Source: an uncultured Bacteroidales bacterium (lineage in GTDB: Bacteria > Bacteroidota > Bacteroidia > Bacteroidales > Coprobacteraceae). From it: a stretch of DNA of 32,722 bases. A program made the position numbers and the translations under genes. Positions within the stretch are counted from its first letter, which is position 1, and each line of letters starts with the position of its first letter. The notes under the pieces are model-generated. The model made no database searches. It was not told where the DNA came from and saw nothing but the letters and a program-made list of their open reading frames with translations. The stretch spans positions 1 through 32,722 of the forward strand of contig CASFRL010000080.1 in the NCBI GenBank assembly GCA_949297285.1, in the 5' to 3' direction. This document shows positions 8,430 to 16,899 of this stretch, piece by piece.

Positions 8430-9566
8430 TCACTCGAAACGAACATCGACTTGTCCGACCGTAGCATCTCCTCGCCAAGCAGGACCATTTTCCAGCAACC
8501 GGATCGCCTCACGGTCTAAAGAAGGACAAAGCGAACGCAGAACCCTGATATTGACGGGATGCCCTTTCGTGTCGACTTCGAAAGTCAACGAGACATTACC
8601 TGTAACGTCCCGGCAAGTATCTGTCGGGAGCTGCATTTCCCGTTTCAGATATTTACGGAATTTTTTCCATCCCCCGACCGGCAATAAACCATCCGATTTT
8701 ACAACCACCAATTCGCTCAAGGTCATCGGATTTTCAGACAAAACGACTGACATCGGAGAAGACTGATCGGCACAACGTAGAGCTGTATCATATCCTATAC
8801 ATGAAAACGTCAAAGAGTCTTTCCCCGCTACCGGTATCGAAAATCGGCCGTTCAAATCGGTAACAACCCCGGTTTTTGAATTTTTTACCTGTACGGCCAC
8901 TCCGGCTAACGGTTCTCCCGACTCATCGGTAACCACTCCGGTAGCCTCATGCGCAGCAATCGCAAGAGGCGGTGCAGCAGCAACGGCCCCTTTGGTTACA
9001 GCCCATGTTCTTATCTCTTCTTTCGGCTCATCGGCAAAACTTATTTCATCTTCTTCCGGGACGGCATTGACATTCTCGGCCAAAGATCTTTCGACAAGGC
9101 GATCTCCGCTTTTCCCTCGGGCAACAAGGGCATCGCTCGTTTTATGTTTTTCTTCATGGCTGCGAACCGTTTGTTCGACCGTTTTTTTCTCCGCTTCAGC
9201 AATTAAAGGCGAAAACGCTTTTTCATCGGTACGCTTTACGGTATCGGCCACAGCCGGAGGTATGCGTTCGGCGGTCATATCCGTTGCTATCGTTTCGACT
9301 TTCTCTTCCCGGTTAAAAAAGAAATTGATGGCAAACAAAATTAAAAGCCCGGCAACCAACCCTGCCAAACGTCGGAAATCGGTCTTCTCCAATGACGAAC
9401 GGGAAACTCGGCGACGCAAATTCTCCAAACGACGAGAATGGTCGCCCGGCACGGTATCATACCCGTCGATCGCATCATGCAGGAAAGGGTCGGTCAATGC
9501 TTCCCGTTCCAAGTCCCGAGCAGCTTTTCCCCGTCGTCGCCCCCGTATGTATTGTTTCAAATTCAT
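8430..9566 (-). CDS. membrane protein: anti-sigma-like N-terminus, CarboxypepD and TonB domains
   Basis: 378 residues from an ATG whose bases overlap the stop of the upstream sigma gene (ATGA overlap). Order: a basic cytoplasmic N-terminus (residues 1-66) with the Bacteroidota motif ...REALTDPFLHDAIDGYD, one membrane helix (67-85), a charged periplasmic linker, a carboxypeptidase-regulatory-like beta-sandwich (ATGVVTDESGEPLAGVAVQV to LTFSCIGYD), and a C-terminal TonB-like domain (VSLTFEVDTKGHPVNIRVLRS). The coupling to an ECF sigma gene suggests the N-terminus acts as an anti-sigma or sensor region and that the periplasmic part senses or contacts the envelope. That function is inference. A frame further upstream is open but lies inside the sigma gene, so I rejected the longer start. 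Confidence 0.8.
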   Translation of the reverse strand: MNLKQYIRGRRRGKAARDLEREALTDPFLHDAIDGYDTVPGDHSRRLENLRRRVSRSSLEKTDFRRLAGLVAGLLILFAINFFFNREEKVETIATDMTAERIPPAVADTVKRTDEKAFSPLIAEAEKKTVEQTVRSHEEKHKTSDALVARGKSGDRLVERSLAENVNAVPEEDEISFADEPKEEIRTWAVTKGAVAAAPPLAIAAHEATGVVTDESGEPLAGVAVQVKNSKTGVVTDLNGRFSIPVAGKDSLTFSCIGYDTALRCADQSSPMSVVLSENPMTLSELVVVKSDGLLPVGGWKKFRKYLKREMQLPTDTCRDVTGNVSLTFEVDTKGHPVNIRVLRSLCPSLDREAIRLLENGPAWRGDATVGQVDVRFE

Positions 9567-10132
9567 TCGTCTGTCTGTTTTAAAATACAAATCTTCAGAT
9601 TTCTCTTTCCATTCTGAATATAACTCTTTACAAGGTTCAAAGAATAACCGGTCAACGCTACAATATCGGCATAAGACTGTTCTTTCATAAAAAACAACTC
9701 GATGCACGTTCGCTGCTGTGGAGGTAATTGTCCCATACACTTTTGCAACGCCGGCAAACGAGCATCCTCATCGCCGTCACTTAATAGATGCACGATGTCT
9801 GCATATTCCATAAAATCGGCTTCGAAATTCATCGGGATTTCCCGCTCTTCTTTCCGCAATAACCCGAGACAATGATTTTTTACTACGCTATACAGCCACG
9901 TACGGAACACCGCGATCTCATACCTCCCCACCTTCTCGATCAACTCTTCAAAAAGCTGCATCACGGCATCCTCTGCTTTCTCGGCATTTCCCAGATATTT
10001 CAAACATACGCCATACAATAACGGAATATAACGGTTATACAATTCTCCGAAATATTTCGTATCGCCCGTTCGATTATATTGCGCGAGCAACTCCTCATCG
10101 GGCAAGGTCGATATGTGCGGTTTAAAAAACAT
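9563..10132 (-). CDS. ECF-type RNA polymerase sigma factor
   Basis: 189 residues from ATG at 10132; in-frame codons upstream extend the frame but lie in the promoter region. Region 2 is YFGELYNRYIPLLYGVCLKYLGNAEKAEDAVMQLF in outline (residues ~25-75), with the -10-binding helix in FRTWLYSVVKNHCLGLLR. Region 4 (residues ~125-185) contains LPPQQRTCIELFF and the helix-turn-helix SYADIVALTGYSLNLVKSYIQ. It is the first gene of a two-gene unit with the TonB-like membrane protein and is divergent from the VWA-protein gene. The likely promoter at 10150-10181 is of housekeeping type. The target regulon cannot be read here, but the divergent gene is the obvious first candidate. Confidence 0.9.
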   Translation of the reverse strand: MFFKPHISTLPDEELLAQYNRTGDTKYFGELYNRYIPLLYGVCLKYLGNAEKAEDAVMQLFEELIEKVGRYEIAVFRTWLYSVVKNHCLGLLRKEEREIPMNFEADFMEYADIVHLLSDGDEDARLPALQKCMGQLPPQQRTCIELFFMKEQSYADIVALTGYSLNLVKSYIQNGKRNLKICILKQTDE

Positions 10133-10149
10133 CGGTCTGTTTTTGGGGG

Positions 10150-10181
10150 TAAAGATAAAGTTTACAGGCCAAAATGACAAA
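10150..10181 (-). promoter_or_regulatory. Bacteroidota housekeeping promoter for the sigma gene
   Basis: Read on the minus strand: TTTG (10181-10178), a 20-nt spacer, then TATCTTTA (10157-10150). This matches the TTTG-N20-TAnnTTT(G) consensus. Transcription would start about 10 nt before the ATG at 10132, giving a very short leader. Confidence 0.6.
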
Positions 10182-10208
10182 AAGAAAAAAATTTTTCACA
10201 CCGTTTAT

Positions 10209-10234
10209 GGAATGGCGACCAGTCGTGTCATCTA
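10209..10234 (+). promoter_or_regulatory. possible ECF-sigma promoter before the VWA gene
   Basis: GGAATG (10209-10214), a 16-nt spacer and TCTA (10231-10234) resemble ECF -35 (GGAAC) and -10 (TCTA/GTC) boxes, and lie 51 nt before the VWA-gene start. No good TAnnTTTG box is seen in this 152-bp gap on the plus strand. The match is short, so this is a suggestion only. Confidence 0.3.
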
Positions 10235-10284
10235 TATAGCAAAACAAGGAACAAAACTATTATCAACTTTTAAAATCGCATATT

Positions 10285-12111
10285 ATGAAAGTCATTAAAT
10301 TCAGCCTGATATTCAGCGCATTTATGTGCATTATCTGTATGTCGGGACTCTCTGCCCAACCCCTTACCGTGACAGGAACGGTAACCGACGAAAACGATCT
10401 GCCCCTTATCGGTGCCAGTGTCTCGATAGAAAAAAGCCGGAAAGGGACGGTATCCAATGAACAGGGGAAATATTCTATTTCTGCAAACCGGGGTGACATT
10501 CTCTGTTTTTCCTATATCGGATATAAAACTCAAAAAGTAAAGGTGAACCGTCCGGTTATCGATGTCAAGCTGTCCCCGGACAACAGTTTATTACTGGAAG
10601 AGTGCATCGTAACATCGGATGAGGCCAACGTCAGAACACTCAGCAAACAAATGGCTGTCGGGAGTCTCGCCATGCCGGCTTACTTCTGCAATCGGTACGA
10701 AAACCGGGAAGAATACAGCCACAATGCCGAGAATCGGTTTAAGTCGCCTGTCAAAAACCCGCTATCGACATTTTCGATCGACGTCGATGCAGCTTCGTAC
10801 GGCAATATAAGGAGATTTATCAACCAAGGAGAGTTGCCGCCGAAAGATGCCATACGCATTGAAGAGATGATCAACTATTTTGATTATGATTACCCGAAAC
10901 CCACCGGGAATGATCCGGTACGAATCACGACAGAAGTCGGTATCTGTCCGTGGAATAAGGCTCATCGTCTGGTACAAATCGGATTAAAGGCCCGGGAAAT
11001 AGAGAGCCGGAATCTTCCGGCATCGAACTTTGTCTTCCTGATCGATGTATCGGGATCCATGTTCGGGCCGACACGTTTGGAACTCGTAAAATCGTCTCTG
11101 CGACTGCTGGCAAACAACCTGCGGGAGAAAGACCGGGTAGCCATTGTCACCTACTGCGGAACAGCAAAAGTGGTTTTACCCTCTACTCCGGGGAACGAAA
11201 AACAAAAAATTAAAGATGTGCTTGCCAATCTTTCGGCCGGAGGTTCTACGGCCGGAGGAGCAGGGATAGAAGAGGCCTACCGTATCGCACAGAAAAACTT
11301 CATTGCACAGGGGAACAACCGGATCATACTCTGCACCGACGGAGATTTTAATGTCGGCGTATCCAGCGAAGCAGAGCTGGAGAACCTGATCGAATCGAAA
11401 CGGGAAAGCGGGATTTATCTGACCGTTTTGGGTTATGGCATGGGCAATTATAAAGACAACAAAATGCAGGTGCTGGCCCAAAAAGGAAACGGCAATCATG
11501 CTTATATCGATAATATTCAAGAGGCAAATAAAGTTCTGGTTAACGAGTTCGGAAGCACAATGTATGCTGTTGCCCAAGATGTAAAACTGCAAGTAGAGTT
11601 TAACCCGGCCAAAGTAGCCTCATACCGCCTTGTCGGCTATGAAACGCGGATGCTGAACGATGAAGATTTTAACGACGATACCCAAGATGCCGGAGAGATG
11701 GGTGCAGGCCACACGGTCACCGCTCTGTACGAAATTATTCCGGCCGGGACATCCGGAAATGTCCCGGGAAGTATCGACGCATTAAAATATCAACCGAGTG
11801 GGAATACGAATACACAAACCGTTAACTCTCCTGAACTGTTAACCATAAAACTCCGATACAAAACTCCGGGAGAAAAATCCAGTAGAAAAATAGAAAAAAG
11901 CGTAACAGATGCAGGCAACGACCAGGTATCGGCAGATTTTCGGTTCGCTTCGGCAGTCGCCATGTTTGCCCAACTGCTTCGAGACTCTGATTACAAAGGA
12001 AATGCTACTTACGATAACGTTATCGAAACCGCCGAGAAAGGGCTTTCTTTCGATCCGGAAGGATACCGCGCCGAATTTATCCGCCTCGTACAAAGCACTA
12101 AAGGATTTTAA
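10285..12111 (+). CDS. secreted YfbK-type von Willebrand factor A protein with CarboxypepD domain
   Basis: 608 residues. A signal peptide (residues ~1-25, ending GLSAQ) is followed by a carboxypeptidase-regulatory-like beta-sandwich (~27-95, VTGTVTDENDLPLIGASVSI to LCFSYIGYKT), the YfbK N-terminal region (~150-235, FSIDVDAASYGNIRRFI and RIEEMINYFDYDY), then a VWA domain (~245-420). The VWA domain has an intact metal-ion-dependent adhesion site: Asp254-x-Ser256-x-Ser258, a glycine-rich STAGGAGIEEAY loop and CTDGDFNVG. A C-terminal DUF3520-like region follows (FRFASAVAMFAQLLRDSDYKG). YfbK-type proteins are widespread but their ligand is not known. The gene is divergent from the sigma/TonB-like pair, and both share a CarboxypepD domain, so a common envelope function is plausible. 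Confidence 0.88.
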   Translation: MKVIKFSLIFSAFMCIICMSGLSAQPLTVTGTVTDENDLPLIGASVSIEKSRKGTVSNEQGKYSISANRGDILCFSYIGYKTQKVKVNRPVIDVKLSPDNSLLLEECIVTSDEANVRTLSKQMAVGSLAMPAYFCNRYENREEYSHNAENRFKSPVKNPLSTFSIDVDAASYGNIRRFINQGELPPKDAIRIEEMINYFDYDYPKPTGNDPVRITTEVGICPWNKAHRLVQIGLKAREIESRNLPASNFVFLIDVSGSMFGPTRLELVKSSLRLLANNLREKDRVAIVTYCGTAKVVLPSTPGNEKQKIKDVLANLSAGGSTAGGAGIEEAYRIAQKNFIAQGNNRIILCTDGDFNVGVSSEAELENLIESKRESGIYLTVLGYGMGNYKDNKMQVLAQKGNGNHAYIDNIQEANKVLVNEFGSTMYAVAQDVKLQVEFNPAKVASYRLVGYETRMLNDEDFNDDTQDAGEMGAGHTVTALYEIIPAGTSGNVPGSIDALKYQPSGNTNTQTVNSPELLTIKLRYKTPGEKSSRKIEKSVTDAGNDQVSADFRFASAVAMFAQLLRDSDYKGNATYDNVIETAEKGLSFDPEGYRAEFIRLVQSTKGF

Positions 12112-12129
12112 TTTTATGCTACTTTCTTT

Positions 12130-12183
12130 TAATCTGACGGGATGGAACAATTCCATAATAAATTGATCTGTCCTGTCAGATTA
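12130..12183 (+). repeat. nested inverted repeat after the VWA gene
   Basis: TAATCTGACGGGA (12130-12142) pairs with TCCTGTCAGATTA (12171-12183) with one G-U pair. A second small hairpin, TGGAA/TTCCA, lies in the loop. There is no T-run after the stem, so it may be an mRNA 3' end stabiliser or a weak terminator for the VWA transcript. The rest of the gap to dnaE carries a degenerate promoter (TTG at 12290-12292, TAACTTTA at 12309-12316, 16-nt spacer). Confidence 0.45.
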
Positions 12184-12348
12184 TAGCTTTATAATCATTC
12201 ATAATGTAAATTTTGTAAATTCGGCTAATAATCAATAGATTAAATCTATGCAAACAACTCTTATAAAAATTTTCACCGAATCTATTTTCTTGCTTCGAAT
12301 AAGCTTTGTAACTTTATCCCCACACAAAAAATTGTCATTAGATTTATC

Positions 12349-15300
12349 ATGTATCCATTCATACATCTACACGTCCACTCCCAATATTCTATTCTTGACG
12401 GACAAGCAAGCATACAGGCTCTGGTCGATAAGGCCATACATGACGGTATGCGGGGCATTGCCATTACCGATCACGGGAACATGTTCGGTATCAAGGAGTT
12501 TTATAATTACGTAAATAAGAAAAACGGGGGTATAAAAAGCGAGATAAAGGATCTGCAAAAAAGAATTTCGGGAATCGAAAGCGGGAAAATCGAATGTGAA
12601 GACCGAGACACCGAGCTTTCACGCTGCAAAGCCGAACTGGAAGAGAAGGAAAAGAAACTCTTCAAACCGATTATCGGTTGCGAAATGTATGTGGCAAGAA
12701 ACCGCTTGCAAGATAAGAACGGAAAACCCGACCAAAGCGGTTACCACTTGATCGTTCTTGCCAAAAATCTGAAAGGATACAAAAACCTGATCAAATTGGT
12801 TTCGAAAGCGTGGACCGAAGGGTTTTATATGCGTCCGCGTACCGACCGTGTCGAGTTGGAAAAATATCACGAAGGTTTGATTGTAGCATCGGCCTGCTTG
12901 GCCGGTGAAGTCCCGAAAAAAATAAATAAAGGGTTATTAGATGAAGCCGAAGAGGCTATACGATGGTACAAAAATATATTTGGTGAGGACTATTATCTGG
13001 AGCTACAACGTCACAAAGCTACCGTACCGAATGCCAATCACGAAGCATATCCTCTGCAAGTGCAGGCAAATGCCAAAATTTTGGAGTATGCCAAAAAATA
13101 TAATATCAAGGTCATCTGCACCAATGATGTGCATTTTGTAGATGAAGAACATGCCGAAGCTCATGACCGTCTGATCTGCTTAAGTACGGGAAAGGACCTC
13201 GACGATCCCAACCGTATGTACTACTCAAAACAGGAATGGATGAAAACAACCGAAGAGATGAATACTCTCTTTGAGGATGTTCCGGAAGCGCTCATCAACA
13301 CCAATGAAATATTGGACAAGGTTGAATTCTATTCGATAGATCATGCTCCTATCATGCCGACTTTTGCCATTCCCGAGGAGTTCGGGACAGAAGAAGAATA
13401 CCGGAAAAAGTTTACGGAAAAAGACTTGTTCGACGAATTTACTCAAGATGAAAACGGAAATGTCGTGTTGGATCAGGCTACCGCAGAGGCTAAAATAAAT
13501 ACTTTAGGCGGATATGATAAATTGTATCGTATCAAACTGGAAGCCGATTACCTTAAGAAACTGGCGTTCGACGGGGCAAAAAAACGATATGGCGATCCGT
13601 TGAGTCCGGATGTGAAGGAACGATTGATTTTTGAGCTTCACATCATGAAAACAATGGGTTTCCCGGGTTACTTCTTGATCGTACAGGATTTTATCGCTGC
13701 GGCTCGGAATATGGGAGTCTCGGTAGGACCGGGACGAGGTTCGGCTGCCGGATCGGCCGTCGCTTATTGTTTAGGAATCACACAAATAGACCCCATACAA
13801 TATGATTTGCTGTTTGAGCGGTTTCTGAATCCCGATCGTATTTCACTCCCGGATATCGATATCGACTTCGATGATGACGGGCGGGGTGAAGTGTTACGTT
13901 GGGTGACCGAGAAATATGGACATGAAAAAGTTGCCCACATCATCACATACGGAACCATGGCGACCAAAATGTCTATTAAAGATGTCGCCCGGGTAGAGAA
14001 GTTGTCTCTTGCGGAATCGGACCGATTGACAAAACTGATTCCCGACCGTTTGCCCGAAGTAAACGGTAAATCTCCAAAAATCAATTTAAAGAATTGTATT
14101 GCGGCTGTTCCCGAATTGCAACAGGCTTGCGAATCGGATAATCCGTTGATACGCGACACCATGAAATATGCCCAAATGCTTGAGGGCAACGTCCGCGGAA
14201 CGGGAGTTCATGCCTGCGGGACAATCATTTGCCGGGACGATATTACCGACTGGGTACCCGTGAGTACTGCCGATGATAAAGAGACCGGAGAAAAGATGCT
14301 GGTTACCCAATACGAGGGATCGGTAATCGAAGATACGGGACTGATAAAGATGGACTTCCTCGGGTTGAAAACCTTATCGATTATCAAAGAGGCTGTGGCC
14401 AATATAAAATTGCACCGGGGAATCGATCTCGATATCGACAAAATTTCTATAAACGACGAAGCGACTTACAAATTATACAGCGAAGGGAGAACGGTGGGGA
14501 CATTCCAGTTCGAATCGGCCGGTATGCAAAAGTACCTGAGAGAATTGCAACCGACAACGTTCGAAGACCTGATAGCCATGAACGCCCTCTACCGTCCGGG
14601 ACCTATGGATTATATTCCGCAATTTATCGACCGGAAACACGGCCGGGAACCGATCGTATATGACATCCCGATCATGGAAAAGTATCTGAAAGACACATAC
14701 GGGATTACGGTATATCAAGAACAGGTAATGCTTCTCTCCCGGCTGTTGGCCGACTTTACGCGCGGGCAGTCCGATGCGTTGCGTAAGGCGATGGGGAAGA
14801 AACTGAAAGATAAATTGGATGCTCTGAAACCGTTGTTTATAAACAATGGACAAAAAAATGGACATGATCCGAAAGTTCTGGAAAAAATCTGGGCCGACTG
14901 GGAAAAATTCGCATCATACGCCTTCAATAAGTCTCATGCGACGTGTTACTCTTGGGTCGCCTACCAGACGGCTTATCTGAAAGCCAATTACCCTTCAGAA
15001 TATATGGCGGCCGTCATGAGTCGCAATATTTCGAACATTACCGAAATCACCAAACTGATGGACGAATGTAAGGCTATGGGTATCAAGGTGCTCGGGCCGG
15101 ATATAAACGAAAGTAATCTGAAATTCAACGTCAATAAAGACGGGAACATCCGCTTCGGACTGGGAGCCGTGAAAGGTGTGGGAGAAAGCGCCGTTCGCAG
15201 CATCATGGAAGAACGGGAGAAAAACGGACCTTTTACGAGTATTTTTGATTTTGTGCAACGGGTCAACCTGAATGCCTGCAACAAGAAAAACATAGAGAGT

Positions 15301-16242
15301 CTTGCTTTATCGGGAGGTTTTGACAGTTTCTCGGAAATAAAGAGAGAACAATATTTTGCGCCCAATAGCAAAGGAGAGGTTTTTCTTGAGACGCTTGTCC
15401 GTTACGGGAACAAATATCAAGTGGATAAAGCTGCACAGATTAACTCTCTTTTCGGCGGAAGCGATGCAATAGAGGTTGCCAAGCCTGAAATTCCGGCTGC
15501 CGAAAGTTGGTCGGACTTGGAGCGTTTGGAAAAAGAACGGGATTTGGTAGGCATCTATCTCTCTGCACACCCGTTGGATGATTACGCTCTGGTTCTCGAA
15601 TATGGCTGCAATACCCGTATGTGTGAGTTGGAAGACCGTCAGGCTTTAACTAACCGGGATATCGTTATGGGTGGCATCGTAACAGGGGTGAGAGAGGGAA
15701 TGACCAAAACCGGAAAACCTTTCTGTATTTTAAAAATAGAAGATTATTCGGGTTCTGCAGAAATTCCTCTGTTCGGGAAAGATTGCATCGATTTCAGAAA
15801 ATTCGGCTACAATGGCATGTACCTGCTTATCAAAGCCAAATGCCAACCCCGGAAATTCAACGAGAGTATCTTGGACCTTCGGATCGTCTCGATCGAATTA
15901 CTACAAGATGTAAAGAACAAGTTATTGGAAAGTCTCACGATCATAATCCCTATCGATATGGTCAATAATGCAATTATAGAACCGTTATCGGACTTGCTCA
16001 AATCGGATAAAGATTCGAATACCGACCTTTTCTTTGAGATTTATGATCCGGAGGATAAATATCAAGTAAAACTTTTTGCCCGGTCGCATAAGGTCAACGT
16101 ATCCAAAGATTTGATTCGGTTTATTGAGGAAAACAAGGGTTTATCTTTCAAAATAAACGGTATACTTCATAAAGAGACGGCACCGGATACCGAAGATTCT
16201 GATTCTGAAGGAGATCTGGCACTGCGCTATGAATCGGCATAA
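12349..16242 (+). CDS. dnaE: DNA polymerase III alpha subunit
   Basis: 1297 residues, the normal size for a Bacteroidota DnaE. It is the polymerising subunit of the replicative DNA polymerase. The N-terminal PHP domain begins IHLHVHSQYSILDGQASI and contains ITDHGNMFG and CTNDVHFVDEEH. Its metal-site histidines look intact, so the PHP domain may retain phosphoesterase activity. The palm domain has PDIDIDFDDDGR with catalytic Asp502 and Asp504, and MDFLGLKTLSII with the third aspartate, Asp669. SYAFNKSHATCYSWVAYQTAYLKANYP and a tandem HhH segment follow, then an OB fold (VMGGIVTGVREGMTKTGKPF). The start at 12349 gives the standard MxxFxHLHVHSQYS N-terminus. It appears to be transcribed alone, ahead of trxA. 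Confidence 0.97.
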   Translation: MYPFIHLHVHSQYSILDGQASIQALVDKAIHDGMRGIAITDHGNMFGIKEFYNYVNKKNGGIKSEIKDLQKRISGIESGKIECEDRDTELSRCKAELEEKEKKLFKPIIGCEMYVARNRLQDKNGKPDQSGYHLIVLAKNLKGYKNLIKLVSKAWTEGFYMRPRTDRVELEKYHEGLIVASACLAGEVPKKINKGLLDEAEEAIRWYKNIFGEDYYLELQRHKATVPNANHEAYPLQVQANAKILEYAKKYNIKVICTNDVHFVDEEHAEAHDRLICLSTGKDLDDPNRMYYSKQEWMKTTEEMNTLFEDVPEALINTNEILDKVEFYSIDHAPIMPTFAIPEEFGTEEEYRKKFTEKDLFDEFTQDENGNVVLDQATAEAKINTLGGYDKLYRIKLEADYLKKLAFDGAKKRYGDPLSPDVKERLIFELHIMKTMGFPGYFLIVQDFIAAARNMGVSVGPGRGSAAGSAVAYCLGITQIDPIQYDLLFERFLNPDRISLPDIDIDFDDDGRGEVLRWVTEKYGHEKVAHIITYGTMATKMSIKDVARVEKLSLAESDRLTKLIPDRLPEVNGKSPKINLKNCIAAVPELQQACESDNPLIRDTMKYAQMLEGNVRGTGVHACGTIICRDDITDWVPVSTADDKETGEKMLVTQYEGSVIEDTGLIKMDFLGLKTLSIIKEAVANIKLHRGIDLDIDKISINDEATYKLYSEGRTVGTFQFESAGMQKYLRELQPTTFEDLIAMNALYRPGPMDYIPQFIDRKHGREPIVYDIPIMEKYLKDTYGITVYQEQVMLLSRLLADFTRGQSDALRKAMGKKLKDKLDALKPLFINNGQKNGHDPKVLEKIWADWEKFASYAFNKSHATCYSWVAYQTAYLKANYPSEYMAAVMSRNISNITEITKLMDECKAMGIKVLGPDINESNLKFNVNKDGNIRFGLGAVKGVGESAVRSIMEEREKNGPFTSIFDFVQRVNLNACNKKNIESLALSGGFDSFSEIKREQYFAPNSKGEVFLETLVRYGNKYQVDKAAQINSLFGGSDAIEVAKPEIPAAESWSDLERLEKERDLVGIYLSAHPLDDYALVLEYGCNTRMCELEDRQALTNRDIVMGGIVTGVREGMTKTGKPFCILKIEDYSGSAEIPLFGKDCIDFRKFGYNGMYLLIKAKCQPRKFNESILDLRIVSIELLQDVKNKLLESLTIIIPIDMVNNAIIEPLSDLLKSDKDSNTDLFFEIYDPEDKYQVKLFARSHKVNVSKDLIRFIEENKGLSFKINGILHKETAPDTEDSDSEGDLALRYESA

Positions 16243-16295
16243 AAAAGTTATTGAATAATTAGCCAAACAAAAGATATCGGTTTATTGTTTTTTTA

Positions 16296-16303
16296 TAACT
16301 TTG
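16296..16303 (+). promoter_or_regulatory. -7 box before trxA
   Basis: TAACTTTG matches the Bacteroidota -7 consensus TAnnTTTG, 50 nt before the trxA start. A well-spaced TTTG is not evident, so only this half of the promoter is supported. Confidence 0.4.
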
Positions 16304-16352
16304 TTAGACTTTTGGGAAACATTATATATTAAAATTTTAATACTTCAAAATC

Positions 16353-16667
16353 ATGGCATTACAAGTTACAGATGCAAACTACAAGGAGCTTCTTGCTTCG
16401 GACAAACTCGTAGTAATCGATTTTTGGGCAGAATGGTGCGGACCGTGCCGCAGTATTGCTCCGGCTGTTGAAGAATTGGCAACCGAATTCGAAGACAAAG
16501 CTATTATCGGGAAATATAATGTCGATAATGACACTGAAATGAGTGAAGAATATAGCATCCGCAGTATCCCGACTCTTTTATTCTTTAAAGGAGGTAAACT
16601 TATCGACAAACAAGTAGGTGCATCTTCGAAAGCCGACTTGAAAGCAAAAATTGAAGCTAACTTATAA
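16353..16667 (+). CDS. trxA: thioredoxin
   Basis: 104 residues, a single thioredoxin fold. The active site WAEWCGPC has Cys29 and Cys32, and the cis-proline follows in SIRSIPTLLFF. The conserved DFWA and FKGGKLIDKQVGA segments are present. There is no signal peptide, so it is a cytoplasmic dithiol reductant for ribonucleotide reductase, peroxiredoxins and similar clients. It stands alone between dnaE and a cation transporter, with its own -7 box and a terminator hairpin directly after the stop codon. Confidence 0.95.
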   Translation: MALQVTDANYKELLASDKLVVIDFWAEWCGPCRSIAPAVEELATEFEDKAIIGKYNVDNDTEMSEEYSIRSIPTLLFFKGGKLIDKQVGASSKADLKAKIEANL

Positions 16668-16673
16668 AAGATC

Positions 16674-16710
16674 GAAGAGATTGTATGACGTCTTATCATA
16701 CAATCTCTTC
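16674..16710 (+). terminator. hairpin terminator after trxA
   Basis: Perfect 15-bp stem GAAGAGATTGTATGA / TCATACAATCTCTTC with a 7-nt loop, beginning 7 bp after the trxA stop. No long T-run follows. The remaining gap to 16899 shows no other clear feature. Confidence 0.65.
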
Positions 16711-16899
16711 ATACACTAAACTCTCTCCTTTTTGTTTTTGAGATTTCAGCAAAATACAGAATTGTAAGGAAGAGACTTTCTTTCTTATTTTGAGAATAAA
16801 CATTATGTCTTTTCGGCTAAAATCTGGTTTTACCGATTATTTATTTCAAGGCAATTAACAGACTCACCCTATAAAATAAATATTGCAATCTCATAATTT

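Noticed and set aside
8992..9690. Plus-strand 232-codon open frame
   Set aside because: It is the antisense of the TonB-like and sigma genes; the translation is Ser/Arg-rich and without domain features, while the minus-strand frames show clear families.
11176..11592. 138-codon minus-strand frame inside the VWA gene
   Set aside because: Lies wholly antisense to a strongly conserved VWA domain.
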